Source of the DNA: Desulfovibrio desulfuricans
GTDB taxonomy: Bacteria > Desulfobacterota > Desulfovibrionia > Desulfovibrionales > Desulfovibrionaceae
Assembly (NCBI RefSeq): GCF_004801255.1
Contig: NZ_CP036295.1
Span: forward strand, 2,690,001-2,754,000
Length of the DNA: 64,000 bases
Direction of reading: 5' to 3'
Shown here: piece by piece, positions 26,021 through 34,673 of the stretch
How positions within the stretch are numbered: the first letter of the stretch is position 1
How the letters are laid out: every line of letters begins with the position of its first letter
Translations under genes and position numbers: made by a program
Notes under the pieces: generated by a model
What the model saw: only the letters and a program-made list of their open reading frames with translations
What the model was told of the DNA's origin: nothing
Database searches by the model: none

Positions 26021-26101
26021 CCGCAGGCCTCAAATACCCCGCAGGCCTCACCCCAGACTGCCGGTCAGATCCGCAGCGGGGCTGCCGCCGCCAACCGGCG
26101 T

Positions 26102-26896
26102 CTAGCCGTCAACGGCGGGTTTAAGCCCGACCTCGGCCAGCAGCTCCCTGACGGATCGGCCAAATAAAAAGGGAAGCATGGCGGCCGGCACGCCCGCGCG
26201 TTCCACGCAAAGCTCGCGAAAGGCGGCGTCGGTGCGGGCGGCTTCGCCCAGTTCGGCCACGGCCTGCTCGCGCTCGCTGCCTTCAAGCGGATTTTCGTGG
26301 CCGGGGCTACGCTCGACGGCAAGGCCGTGCCCCTGTTGAGGATAAAACCCCAGCCGGTCTGCCAGCTGCAGCACCTCCAGCACAGAGACCTGTTCTTCAT
26401 GGGCGCTTACAAGGTCGGGCAACAGGGCCAAAACAGCCGCACTTACGCCCGCAAAGCCCGGGATCCCGCCGCGCAGGGCATTGAGGGCCGCAAACCGGCC
26501 AAGATGCCGCCCGCTAGCCAGCAGAGCCTCCAGCGGTCCCGTATCCATGCAAAAAAGCGCCTCGCACTGGGCCGGGCGGTGCTCGTAAATGCCGCAGCCC
26601 ACGCCCTCGCGGTAATAACGACAGCGCCAGGGGTGCACCCTGCCGCCAAGCCCCGCGACCTTAATGCGCTCGCCTTCGAGGGGGCGCAGGGCCTTGCGCG
26701 AATCGTCGCGCGCCCATTCGCCCGCCCGCAGGCACACCAGCGACTCAAGGGTCAGCGTGCCGCCGACAAGCAGCGCCGCATCGCCGACCATCAGCGTGGG
26801 GCCTCCCAGCAGGCAGCACGTGCCGCAACGCCGGCACGACGGCTCTTCGCCATGAGCGGCGGGTGTGGACAAAAAAGGCTGTTGCTGCATGCTCAT
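26102..26896 (-). CDS. YkgJ family cysteine-cluster protein
   Basis: This 264-residue protein has the eight-cysteine zinc/iron-chelating signature of the YkgJ (UPF0153) family. The N-terminal part is CRRCGTCCLLGGP near residue 21, the second part GVGCGIYEHRPAQCEALFC near 97-115. The role of this family is poorly known; metal binding is the only supported property. The C-terminal ~130 residues are helical and unremarkable. GGAGG lies five bases before the ATG at 26896. It follows the RND pump by 17 bp on the same strand, so the two are probably cotranscribed. Confidence 0.78.
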   Translation of the reverse strand: MSMQQQPFLSTPAAHGEEPSCRRCGTCCLLGGPTLMVGDAALLVGGTLTLESLVCLRAGEWARDDSRKALRPLEGERIKVAGLGGRVHPWRCRYYREGVGCGIYEHRPAQCEALFCMDTGPLEALLASGRHLGRFAALNALRGGIPGFAGVSAAVLALLPDLVSAHEEQVSVLEVLQLADRLGFYPQQGHGLAVERSPGHENPLEGSEREQAVAELGEAARTDAAFRELCVERAGVPAAMLPFLFGRSVRELLAEVGLKPAVDG

Positions 26897-26913
26897 GCGG
26901 CCTCCAAAACGGT

Positions 26914-29900
26914 TCAGTGCTGGGTGGAGGGGGCTTGCCCATTGTTCGGACTCTCCTGCCCTTTTTGCTTGAAACGCTTGCCCCAGAGGCGTCCCAGACG
27001 ACGGGAGAGTTTTTCCATATAATAATAGTACACAGGGGTGATGTAGAGCGTCACCAGCTGCGAAAAGCACAGCCCGCCCACCACGGCCAGGCCCAGTGCG
27101 CGGCGGGCGTCCGCGCCCGCGCCCACGCCCACGGCAATGGGCAGCGCCCCCATGAGGGCGGCCACCGTGGTCATCATGATGGGGCGAAACCGCACATGAC
27201 AGCCCCGCGTGATGGCTGCCAGCGGGTCGAGCGAAGGATCGCGCCGTTGCGCTTCCAGGGCAAAGTCGAGCATCATGATAGCGTTCTTTTTTACTATGCC
27301 CAGCAGCATGATGATGCCCACAAATCCGTACAGATCAAGCTCCAGCCCAAACAGCCACAATGTGGCCAGCGCGCCGAAGCCCGCCGACGGCAGACCCGAA
27401 AGAATGGTGAAGGGGTGGATAAAACTTTCGTACAGTATGCCCAGCACAAGATAGATAACCACAATGGCCAGCATCAGCAGCCAGCCCATGCCCTTGAGCG
27501 AACTCTGGAAGGCCTGGGCCGTGCCCTGCGATTCGGCGCTAACCGTATCGGGCAGCAGCGGTCGCGCCGCCGCCTCCACCGCGCCCACGCCCTGACTCAG
27601 CGATACGCCGGGCCGCAGGTTGTACGAAATGGTCACGGAAGGAAACTGCCCGTTGTGGTTGACCGCAATGGGGCCCACGCCGGTCGAAAGCTGGGCAAGA
27701 GTATCCAGCGGCACAAGGTCGCCGGACTTGGAGCGCACATAGAGGCGCGACAGGGCCGAGCGGTCTTTTTGAAACGGCTTTTGCAGCTCCACAAATACCG
27801 AATAGTCGTCCGTGGGCGCATAGATGGTCGAAACCTCGCGCGAGCCGTAGGCCGACTGCAGGGCCAGCTCGATCTGCTGCGGGGTAACCCCAAGGGCGGC
27901 GGCGCGGTTGCGGTCGATGGTCACGCGCAGCTCGGGGTTTTTGAGCTGCAGGTCGCTGTTGACGTCCTGCAGTTCGGGCAGCTTGCGCAGGGAGTCTTCG
28001 ATATGTTGCGCGCTTTCAAAGAGCGATCCCATATCCGGGCCAAACAGCGTGTACTGGTACAGGGCCTTGGATGAGCGGCCGCCTATGCTGATAGTGGGCG
28101 GCACGCGCACAAAAACCCGCATGGACGGCGACGTATTGAGGTCCTTGCGCAGCTTTTGGGCCACGGCCTCGATGCCGGGGCGTTTGTCGTGCCCGGCCAG
28201 CCGCATGAGCAGAATGCCGTTGTTCATGCTCTGGCTGCCGCCCACGATGCCCACAATGGAGTTGTATGCCGCCACATGGGTTGACGATTCCAGCATGGGG
28301 TCAAGGCTGTGCTGCGCGCGCACCATGCCTTCAAACGACACGCCCTGCTCGGCCTCGGTGCTGGCCTGCAGCAGGCCCATGTCTTCCGTGGGCAAAAAGC
28401 CCTTGGGAATGAGCATGCCCAGCCACACCGTCAGCCCCAGCAGCACAAACGAGGCCATCAGCGTAATACGCCGGTGGAGCAGCACCACGTCGAGCGAGCG
28501 GGCGTACAGATCGGCCAGTTTGTCAAAACATCGCTCAAGCGTTCCATACAGCCCGCCCATGGCGGGTTTGTGCCCGGCCATGTTGTGCGGCTGGGCCTTG
28601 AGAAAATAGGCGCAGAGCATGGGGGTGAGCGTGAGTGAAACCACGCCCGAGCTTAGAATGGCCGAGATGATCACCACGGCAAATTCCCGGAACAGCCGCC
28701 CCACAATGCCGCCCATGAACAGTACGGGGATGAACACTGCCGCCAGCGACAGCGTCATGGAGACAATGGTAAAGCCGATCTCCGCCGAGCCGTCAAAGGC
28801 CGCCGTCTGCGGGTCCTTGCCCATCTCCTGGTGGCGCACGATATTTTCAAGCATGACGATGGCGTCGTCGACCACAAAGCCCACGGCCAGGGTCAGGGCC
28901 ATGAGCGAAAGGTTGTCCAGGCTGTAGCCCAGCACCGACATGATGGCGAATGTCGAAATAACCGACATGGGCAGCGCCAGACTGGGTATGATGGTGGCGG
29001 GCATGTTGCGCAAAAAGATAAAAATGACCAGCACCACCAGAAAAACCGTGAGCACCAGGGTAAATTTGACGTCCGACACGGAGTCGCGGATGGATTCGGA
29101 TCGGTCGTAAAAAACCTCGACCCTGGCCGAAGGCGGCAGCTGTTTTTCCAGCGCTGGCAGCAGCGCACGGATGGAATCCACCACCTGCACCGTATTGGTG
29201 CCCGGCTGGCGCTCCACGGCCAGCATAATGCTGGGAGCGCCTCCGTTGCTCCAGGTCAGCTGCTTGTCCTGCTTGAAGCTGTCCACCACATCGCCCAGAT
29301 CGCGCAGGCGCACAGGCGCGCCGTTGCGGTAGGCTACCACTGCGTCGCGAAAGGCCCTGGCGTTCATGAGCTGGCCCGAAGACTTGATGGAATCGGCACG
29401 CTGCGCCCCCTCCAGCGAGCCCGTGGGCAACATGCTGTTGGCGGAGGCCACGGCATCGGCCACTTCATCAATGCCGAGGCCTCGGGTGGCCAGCTCGTCG
29501 GGGTTCAGCTGCACGCGCACGGCGTACTGCTTTTGCCCGTAAATGACCACCTGGGCCACGCCGTCCACCATGGAAAGCCGCTGGCCTATGAGGGTATCCG
29601 CGTATTCGTTGAGCACGTAAAGCGGCAGCGTTTCAGACGAAACACGCAGCTGCAGGATGGGCAGGTCTGCCGGGTTAACCTTGCGGAAGCTCGGCGGCAC
29701 GGTCATGTTGGAGGGCAAGCGGCGCTGGGCAAGCCCTATGGCCGACTGCACGTCCAGAGCCGCCGCATCGATGTTGCGGTCAAGGGCAAACTGGATGGTA
29801 ATGCGCGTGCGCCCAGTGGAGCTGACCGATGAGATGGAATCAATACCCGCAATGGTAAAAAATTCCTTTTCCAGCGGCGTGGCCACAGACGAAGCCATGG

Positions 29901-30072
29901 TCTCCGGGTCGGCCCCGGCCAGCTCCGCCTGTACCTGAATGGTAGGAAAGTCCACCGTGGGCAGCTGGTTTACCGGCAGGTTGCGGTACCCCGCAAGGCC
30001 AAAAAACAGCATGCCCAACATGATCAGCACCGTGGCCACAGGTCGGCGGATAAAAAGCGAGGCTATATTCAT
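26914..30072 (-). CDS. RND-family multidrug efflux permease (MdtB/MdtC/AcrB-like)
   Basis: This 1052-residue inner-membrane proton-driven exporter has the duplicated 6+6 membrane-span layout with two large periplasmic loops. The family start FIRRPVATVLIMLGMLFFGLAG and the proton-relay acids in TM4 (FVVDDAIVMLENIVRH) are present. The conserved GIVKKNAIMMLDFALEAQ and GALPIAVGVGAGADARR mark the C-terminal half. The sequence is closest in character to the MdtBC/OqxB branch. A working pump needs a periplasmic adaptor and an outer-membrane channel, and neither is in this window. GGGGAG sits five bases before the ATG at 30072. It lies 68 bp after the TSUP gene. Confidence 0.93.
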   Translation of the reverse strand: MNIASLFIRRPVATVLIMLGMLFFGLAGYRNLPVNQLPTVDFPTIQVQAELAGADPETMASSVATPLEKEFFTIAGIDSISSVSSTGRTRITIQFALDRNIDAAALDVQSAIGLAQRRLPSNMTVPPSFRKVNPADLPILQLRVSSETLPLYVLNEYADTLIGQRLSMVDGVAQVVIYGQKQYAVRVQLNPDELATRGLGIDEVADAVASANSMLPTGSLEGAQRADSIKSSGQLMNARAFRDAVVAYRNGAPVRLRDLGDVVDSFKQDKQLTWSNGGAPSIMLAVERQPGTNTVQVVDSIRALLPALEKQLPPSARVEVFYDRSESIRDSVSDVKFTLVLTVFLVVLVIFIFLRNMPATIIPSLALPMSVISTFAIMSVLGYSLDNLSLMALTLAVGFVVDDAIVMLENIVRHQEMGKDPQTAAFDGSAEIGFTIVSMTLSLAAVFIPVLFMGGIVGRLFREFAVVIISAILSSGVVSLTLTPMLCAYFLKAQPHNMAGHKPAMGGLYGTLERCFDKLADLYARSLDVVLLHRRITLMASFVLLGLTVWLGMLIPKGFLPTEDMGLLQASTEAEQGVSFEGMVRAQHSLDPMLESSTHVAAYNSIVGIVGGSQSMNNGILLMRLAGHDKRPGIEAVAQKLRKDLNTSPSMRVFVRVPPTISIGGRSSKALYQYTLFGPDMGSLFESAQHIEDSLRKLPELQDVNSDLQLKNPELRVTIDRNRAAALGVTPQQIELALQSAYGSREVSTIYAPTDDYSVFVELQKPFQKDRSALSRLYVRSKSGDLVPLDTLAQLSTGVGPIAVNHNGQFPSVTISYNLRPGVSLSQGVGAVEAAARPLLPDTVSAESQGTAQAFQSSLKGMGWLLMLAIVVIYLVLGILYESFIHPFTILSGLPSAGFGALATLWLFGLELDLYGFVGIIMLLGIVKKNAIMMLDFALEAQRRDPSLDPLAAITRGCHVRFRPIMMTTVAALMGALPIAVGVGAGADARRALGLAVVGGLCFSQLVTLYITPVYYYYMEKLSRRLGRLWGKRFKQKGQESPNNGQAPSTQH

Positions 30073-30140
30073 GCGGCTCCCCCTGAGGGTGCGCAAAACG
30101 GCACGGTTTCCTTGCAGCAGGAGGGGCTGAACACGCAGAC

Positions 30141-30878
30141 TCAGCCCGACAGTTCACGAACCAGCAACAGCAATCCCAGCAGGCAGCATACGCCGCCGAT
30201 CAAATTTCGCAGCAAGACCGTGGGCGTACGCCGGGCCAGGGCCACGCCAAAAGCAAAACCCGCAGTTTCAAAGATGCACAGCGCGGGCAGCAAAACAAAA
30301 TCCACATACCCGCTCTGTATGTTGCCCACCGTACCAAACAGGGCTGTAACCACCTGATACGGCATGGCAAGGCCAACAGCCGTCATGGGGGCAACCCCCG
30401 CAGCGATCATCCAGGGGATGGAGAGCACCGGGCCGCCCGCCCCTGTCATACCGGCCAGAAAGGCCGTGGCCGCGCCAATGCAGAAAAAGCCCGCCCTGCC
30501 CTGCCAAAAGACGCTGCCCCCGGCCCTGGGCGGACGAAAAACGCACAAACCCGCAAACAGTATTATGCTGGCCAGCAAAACCACCAGAGGGCTCGCGTTG
30601 ATGCGCGCGTTGATCATGGCCCCCGGCAGGGCCGCAAGGCCGCCCAGCATGTAGGGCATGGCCTTTGACCACTCCACATGGCCCAGGCGGCGGTACATAT
30701 AGGTGCCAGCCAGACCGAGAGGCAAAAACGAGGCCAGGGCAGTGCCCATGGCTTCGTGCGGCTCAAGCCCGCTCAGCAGGATGAGCGCGGGGGGAATCAA
30801 AATACCGCCCACGCCCGTGAGGCCCACCAGCAGGCCCACCAGCAGGCCCGTAACGCTCAGCACGATCAACACATGCAA
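30141..30878 (-). CDS. TSUP family (TauE/SafE) membrane permease
   Basis: This 245-residue protein has about eight hydrophobic spans. The two-fold internal symmetry of the TauE/SafE family shows in GLLVGLTGVGGILIPPALIL at the start and FLAGMTGAGGPVLSIPWMI in the middle. Members export or import small sulfur or carbon anions such as sulfite, sulfoacetate or taurine-related compounds. In a sulfate reducer a sulfur oxyanion is a natural guess but is not shown by the sequence. GAGGA precedes the ATG. It starts 3 bp after the cbiB stop, so they share a message. Confidence 0.85.
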   Translation of the reverse strand: MHVLIVLSVTGLLVGLLVGLTGVGGILIPPALILLSGLEPHEAMGTALASFLPLGLAGTYMYRRLGHVEWSKAMPYMLGGLAALPGAMINARINASPLVVLLASIILFAGLCVFRPPRAGGSVFWQGRAGFFCIGAATAFLAGMTGAGGPVLSIPWMIAAGVAPMTAVGLAMPYQVVTALFGTVGNIQSGYVDFVLLPALCIFETAGFAFGVALARRTPTVLLRNLIGGVCCLLGLLLLVRELSG

Positions 30879-30881
30879 TCC

Positions 30882-32003
30882 TCAACGATATGAAGTACCG
30901 GCCACGATGGCGCACAGCCAGACTGCAAGCCCCCCACACAGGGCGCTATAGCGCAAGAGTTCGCAAAGCGCCAGCAGGCGCGCGTGGTCCCAGGGCGCGG
31001 CCTCGCTCGGCTCCGGCCCCAGCCAGGGCTTGGGCGTGAGCGTGCCAAAATATACGGAAGGCCCGCCCATGCGTGCGCCGCACAGCCACGCGCAAGCCGC
31101 CATGGACCAGCCGGAATTGGGGCTGGGCATGCCCGCAGCCTGCCGGGCAACCACCCCAAGGCCAGGCCAGCGGCCAGACCAATGGCCAGACCAATGGCCA
31201 GACCAGCGGCCAGACCAGCGGCTCAGGCGGCCCGCACGGGCAAACCAGCCGGGGCCTTCACGCCCGCCGCACAAGCGTGCGAGGGCGGCGGCGCATCTGT
31301 CGGCAAGCCATGCCGCGCAGGCGGACAACCGGGCGGGGATGAAGGCCAGCGCATCGTCGCAGCGTGCCCCTGCCCAGCCCAGCCAGCGCCATTTGTCGGT
31401 CACATAGCCCCACATGGAATCCGTGGTGCTCACGGCCTTGTAACACCACAAGGCCACCGGACCGCCCACCAGCAGCCAGAAAAACGGCGCCATAAAGGCA
31501 TCCGTAAGATTTTCAGACAGCGTGTCCGCCAGGGTTTTGCGCATGAGGGGGCGGTCCATGCTTGAGGTATCGCGGCTGACCAGCCACGAGAGCGCCGACC
31601 GCGCCTCGGGCTCGTCATAATTCTCCACCCGCCGCAGCACTTCGCGCCCGGTGCGCAGCAAACTGCCCATGGCCAGTCCCGCCCATGCAAGGTACAGGGC
31701 CAGCAGCCAGCCAAACACCGGCAGCGAAACCAGCGCCCATACCGCCAAACCGGTCAGCGCCGCCAGCACGGCCAGCGTTGCGGCCCCGGCCAAACGCCCG
31801 CGCGCGCGCTCGGCCTCTGGCCCGCCAGCCAGCATAAAGCGCCGCGCTGGCGCTTCCAACGCATCCAGCAGGTTGCCCACCGCGCAGACGGGGTGACGCC
31901 AAGGCAGGTCGGGGTCGCCCAGCCACAGGTCAAAAATCAGCGCCACGGGGGCAAGCCACCAGCATTCCCATACGGAGTAGGGGAACAGCTGCGCGAGGCT
32001 CAC
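30882..32003 (-). CDS. cbiB: Adenosylcobinamide-phosphate synthase CbiB/CobD
   Basis: This membrane enzyme attaches the aminopropanol arm to adenosylcobyric acid late in cobalamin synthesis. The start region DLWLGDPDLPWRHPVCAVGNL and the block VSRDTSSMDRPLMRKTLADTLSENLTD (positions about 145-171) are diagnostic. The start is taken as GTG at 32003: GGAGG is seven bases upstream, and the codon overlaps the trmL stop as GTGA. A TTG at 32009 is too close to the ribosome site. This gives 373 residues, longer than usual. The excess comes from a Trp-Ser-Gly-Arg/His repeat encoded at 31161-31220 before PSPNSGWSMA. The rest of the cobalamin operon is about 25 kb away. Confidence 0.9.
   Translation of the reverse strand: MSLAQLFPYSVWECWWLAPVALIFDLWLGDPDLPWRHPVCAVGNLLDALEAPARRFMLAGGPEAERARGRLAGAATLAVLAALTGLAVWALVSLPVFGWLLALYLAWAGLAMGSLLRTGREVLRRVENYDEPEARSALSWLVSRDTSSMDRPLMRKTLADTLSENLTDAFMAPFFWLLVGGPVALWCYKAVSTTDSMWGYVTDKWRWLGWAGARCDDALAFIPARLSACAAWLADRCAAALARLCGGREGPGWFARAGRLSRWSGRWSGHWSGHWSGRWPGLGVVARQAAGMPSPNSGWSMAACAWLCGARMGGPSVYFGTLTPKPWLGPEPSEAAPWDHARLLALCELLRYSALCGGLAVWLCAIVAGTSYR
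31161..31220. repeat. In-frame 12-bp minisatellite inside cbiB, five units
   Basis: Five consecutive 12-bp units of the form GCCAGRCCARYG occupy 31161-31220 and encode a four-residue repeat (WSGR/WSGH) on the minus strand. The unit is a multiple of three, so copy-number change would lengthen or shorten the protein without breaking the frame. Confidence 0.9.
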
Positions 32004-32473
32004 GCCCAATCCTCCATGAGGCCGGTGCGGGCCAAAGCCAGATACAGCACAATACCCGCAGAGGTGGAGAGGTTCAGGCTGCGCACGCGGCCTTCCCGCA
32101 TGGGAATACGGATGCGGTACGGCGAGAGCGCCAGAATTTCCTGCGGCAGGCCCCGCGTTTCCGGCCCAAAGACCAGGCAGTCGTCCGCCTCAAAGGCAAA
32201 CTGATGCGCCGGAGCACTCACCTGCCCTTTTTTGGCCGACGTGAGCACAAGGCGCGCGCCTTGCCTCCCCTGCGCCTCAAACGCGGCCCAGTCGGGCCAG
32301 ACGCGCAGCCGCACGTTGGGCCAGTAATCCAGCCCGGCCCGCTTGAGGTAGCGGTCCTCAAGCTTGAAGCCCAGAGGTTCAATGAGGTTCAGCGTGGTGT
32401 CCGCAGCGGCGCACAGACGGGCGATATTGCCCGTATTGGGCGGAATTTCCGGCTCAAAAAGAACTATCTGCAT
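32000..32473 (-). CDS. trmL: tRNA (cytidine(34)-2'-O)-methyltransferase TrmL
   Basis: This SPOUT-class methyltransferase of 157 residues 2'-O-methylates the wobble base of certain leucine tRNAs. The knotted-fold motifs NTGNIARLCAA (residues 13-23), LVFGPETRGLP (about 100) and RSLNLSTSAGIVLY near the C-terminus are all present. The length is typical. There is no strong ribosome site before the ATG at 32473. Its stop overlaps the GTG of cbiB. Confidence 0.93.
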   Translation of the reverse strand: MQIVLFEPEIPPNTGNIARLCAAADTTLNLIEPLGFKLEDRYLKRAGLDYWPNVRLRVWPDWAAFEAQGRQGARLVLTSAKKGQVSAPAHQFAFEADDCLVFGPETRGLPQEILALSPYRIRIPMREGRVRSLNLSTSAGIVLYLALARTGLMEDWA

Positions 32474-32604
32474 GGTGGATATATTTGAATGACAGTAACA
32501 ATGTTTGGTTTGCGGTTGCTGGCTGGCCGGAGTTGTTCCTTATGCCTGAAGCTTCTTCGGAACAGACCTGGCCGGAGATGAATTTTCTCCAGCCCACGCC
32601 CCGT

Positions 32605-34410
32605 TCACATATTCTTCATGGAGGCGGCAAGACCTGGTATTACCTGACAGACAACCCTGATGTCTCTGCTGCCAAAACCCGCGTCGTCGAGCGTGGCAAA
32701 AATGTCGGCCTCGGTCACCTCAACCCGCGCCCCGCTCTCTCCCGCCGCTTCCAGCCGCTGGCGCAACAGGGCGCTGGCCCGTTCGCGGGCTTCGCCAAGG
32801 CTGTAAGCCTTGCCGATGCGCTCGGTGATGTCCAGCGCGGGCACGGTCAGCACGCCCCGCCCGGTGTCGGCGTAGAGCTCGAGCGCGTCCGTGGGCAGGG
32901 TCAGTGCTGCGCCCACGGCATTGGCCACATCGGCATGAGCAGGCGTTTCCACCGGCATGCCCAGAGCCTGCGCCAGACGGTGCGCCACGCAACCCGCCGG
33001 GCCGCCCACAAGCCAGGCATGCGTGGGGCGCGCCTCACGCAGGGCCTTGAGCGCCGCAAGGGTGTATATGGGGCGGGCATTGACGCCAGCGGCCAGATCG
33101 CGGGCGGCGTTTGCCACCTGCTTCAGCGCGTCGTCCACAGCCATGCGCGCCAGATCCAGCGGGGCAAGACCGTGCAGGGCTGCCAACGCGGTTATGCCCG
33201 CAGCTGAAGCGGCCGCATCGCCCGCCGCTGCGTCTGCGGTCTCCCCGGCAGAAGCACGGGCTGTCGCGTCGGCAGCGTGGCTGTTCAGTACATTAAGAGC
33301 GTCCAGCAGGGTTGGCCGCTCTCCGCCAAAGGCCATGGCCGGGCCTTCGCGCAGGGGGCCCGTACGCACGGGCCGGGCCGCACCGGGCTTCGCATCGACA
33401 TCAAGCAGCGAGTCGCCGCCGACGCCGATGGAGACCGTCGCCAGCGCCCGCACCAGGGTGCGCCGGCCCTCAAGCAGCATGCCGTCTCTGTCCACCACGG
33501 GCGAGCCGTCCACAAAAAGGGCCATATCGGTGGTGGTTCCGCCCATGTCGAGCAGCAGGCTGCATCCCTGTTGCATGGCTGCGCTGCCGCCGCACAGGGC
33601 CAGTACGCCCATAACGCTGGCCGCAGGGCCGGAAAGGATGGACTGCACCGGCTCGCGGCGTGAAAACGCCAGCGGCACAGCCCCGCCGTCGGCCTTGAGC
33701 AGACGCACCGAGGCGCTGATGCCCGCATCGGCAAGGGCCGACTCCACAGCATCCAGAAAAGTATTGTGCAGGCGCTCCACTGCGGCGTTAAAGTAGGCCG
33801 TGGCCAGCCGACGGGGAAAGTTGAGCCGACCCGAAAGCCTGTGCCCTTCGGTCACGGGCATGCCCGGCATGTCTTCGCGCACGGCCTTGGCCATGGCCTG
33901 CTCGTGCGCGGCGTTGCGCGGCGAAAATTTGCCCACGCAGGCCACGGCGGCCACACCGGCCTTGCGCCAGGCCGCAGCGGCCTCGCGCAGCACGCCTGTC
34001 TGCAGGGGGCTGACCTCAACGCCCCGGTGATCCAGCCCGCCGGGTACAACGCACACCTGCCCGCCCATGGCAAACCGGCGCGGGTCAAGCCCCGGCCCAG
34101 CGGAGACGGCCAGCCCCACGGTATCCGCCCGATGTTGCACCAGGGCGTTGACGGCAAGGGTGGCCCCAAGGGTCACGCGCGAGATGCGCCCAAAATCGCA
34201 GCCGGGAGCGGCCTTGGCCAGCGCGGCGAGCACTTCGCGCACAGAGCGGGGCAGGTCGTCGTGCCGGGTGCGCACCTTGGCAAAGGCCGCCAGACGTGCG
34301 GCAGGCGCGGACGCGCGGCTTGCGCCCATATCGGCGACGGGGCAGGCCAGCAGCACAGCGTCTGTGTGCGTGCCCCCGGCATCTATGCCCAGCACATATG
34401 TTTCGCTCAT
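32605..34410 (-). CDS. Hydantoinase/oxoprolinase N-terminal (HyuA-type) family protein
   Basis: This 601-residue protein has the ASKHA-type ATP-binding fold of the HyuA family: GIDAGGTHTDAVLL at residues 9-22, TLGATLAVNALVQHRAD near 82, and LLLDMGGTTTDMALFVDG near 288. HyuA proteins hydrolyse cyclic amides such as hydantoins or 5-oxoproline with ATP, usually with a HyuB partner. No HyuB gene is adjacent, so this is a stand-alone version of unknown substrate. Residues about 385-415 are an Ala/Asp-rich stretch that looks like an insertion. The ATG at 34410 has GAGG eight bases upstream. Confidence 0.78.
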   Translation of the reverse strand: MSETYVLGIDAGGTHTDAVLLACPVADMGASRASAPAARLAAFAKVRTRHDDLPRSVREVLAALAKAAPGCDFGRISRVTLGATLAVNALVQHRADTVGLAVSAGPGLDPRRFAMGGQVCVVPGGLDHRGVEVSPLQTGVLREAAAAWRKAGVAAVACVGKFSPRNAAHEQAMAKAVREDMPGMPVTEGHRLSGRLNFPRRLATAYFNAAVERLHNTFLDAVESALADAGISASVRLLKADGGAVPLAFSRREPVQSILSGPAASVMGVLALCGGSAAMQQGCSLLLDMGGTTTDMALFVDGSPVVDRDGMLLEGRRTLVRALATVSIGVGGDSLLDVDAKPGAARPVRTGPLREGPAMAFGGERPTLLDALNVLNSHAADATARASAGETADAAAGDAAASAAGITALAALHGLAPLDLARMAVDDALKQVANAARDLAAGVNARPIYTLAALKALREARPTHAWLVGGPAGCVAHRLAQALGMPVETPAHADVANAVGAALTLPTDALELYADTGRGVLTVPALDITERIGKAYSLGEARERASALLRQRLEAAGESGARVEVTEADIFATLDDAGFGSRDIRVVCQVIPGLAASMKNM

Positions 34411-34568
34411 AATTTCAGCCTCATAATGCTAGTTGGCAGTCATGAACATACGGCATCGCCAGCCGCAGGGCCAGCCCTTTATTGCCCCGCATGCCGCCGC
34501 GCAAGCGATTGCCGCAGCAGCATGCGCCTGCAATTACGGATATTCTTATCGGCAATAGGCGCAACTGC

Positions 34569-34597
34569 TTGCCATACGCGCCCATTTTCAGTAGATT
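34569..34597 (+). promoter_or_regulatory. Candidate sigma-70 promoter for ilvE
   Basis: TTGCCA at 34569-34574, 17-bp spacer, TAGATT at 34592-34597, 76 bp before the ilvE start. Confidence 0.45.
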
Positions 34598-34673
34598 TTT
34601 GCTCTTGCGGCAACCGCCGGGACTGCCCCGGCACGACCGCGTTTTATACAGCAGGCTACTGCGGAGGAAAGCC

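Noticed and set aside
25943..26100. FMN riboswitch before ribBA
   Set aside because: The characteristic RFN blocks are not present; an ordinary sigma-70 promoter is visible instead.
34411..34673. Short ORFs between the HyuA-like gene and ilvE
   Set aside because: They lack ribosome sites; the upstream extension of the ilvE frame has no family similarity and a strong site marks 34674 as the start.
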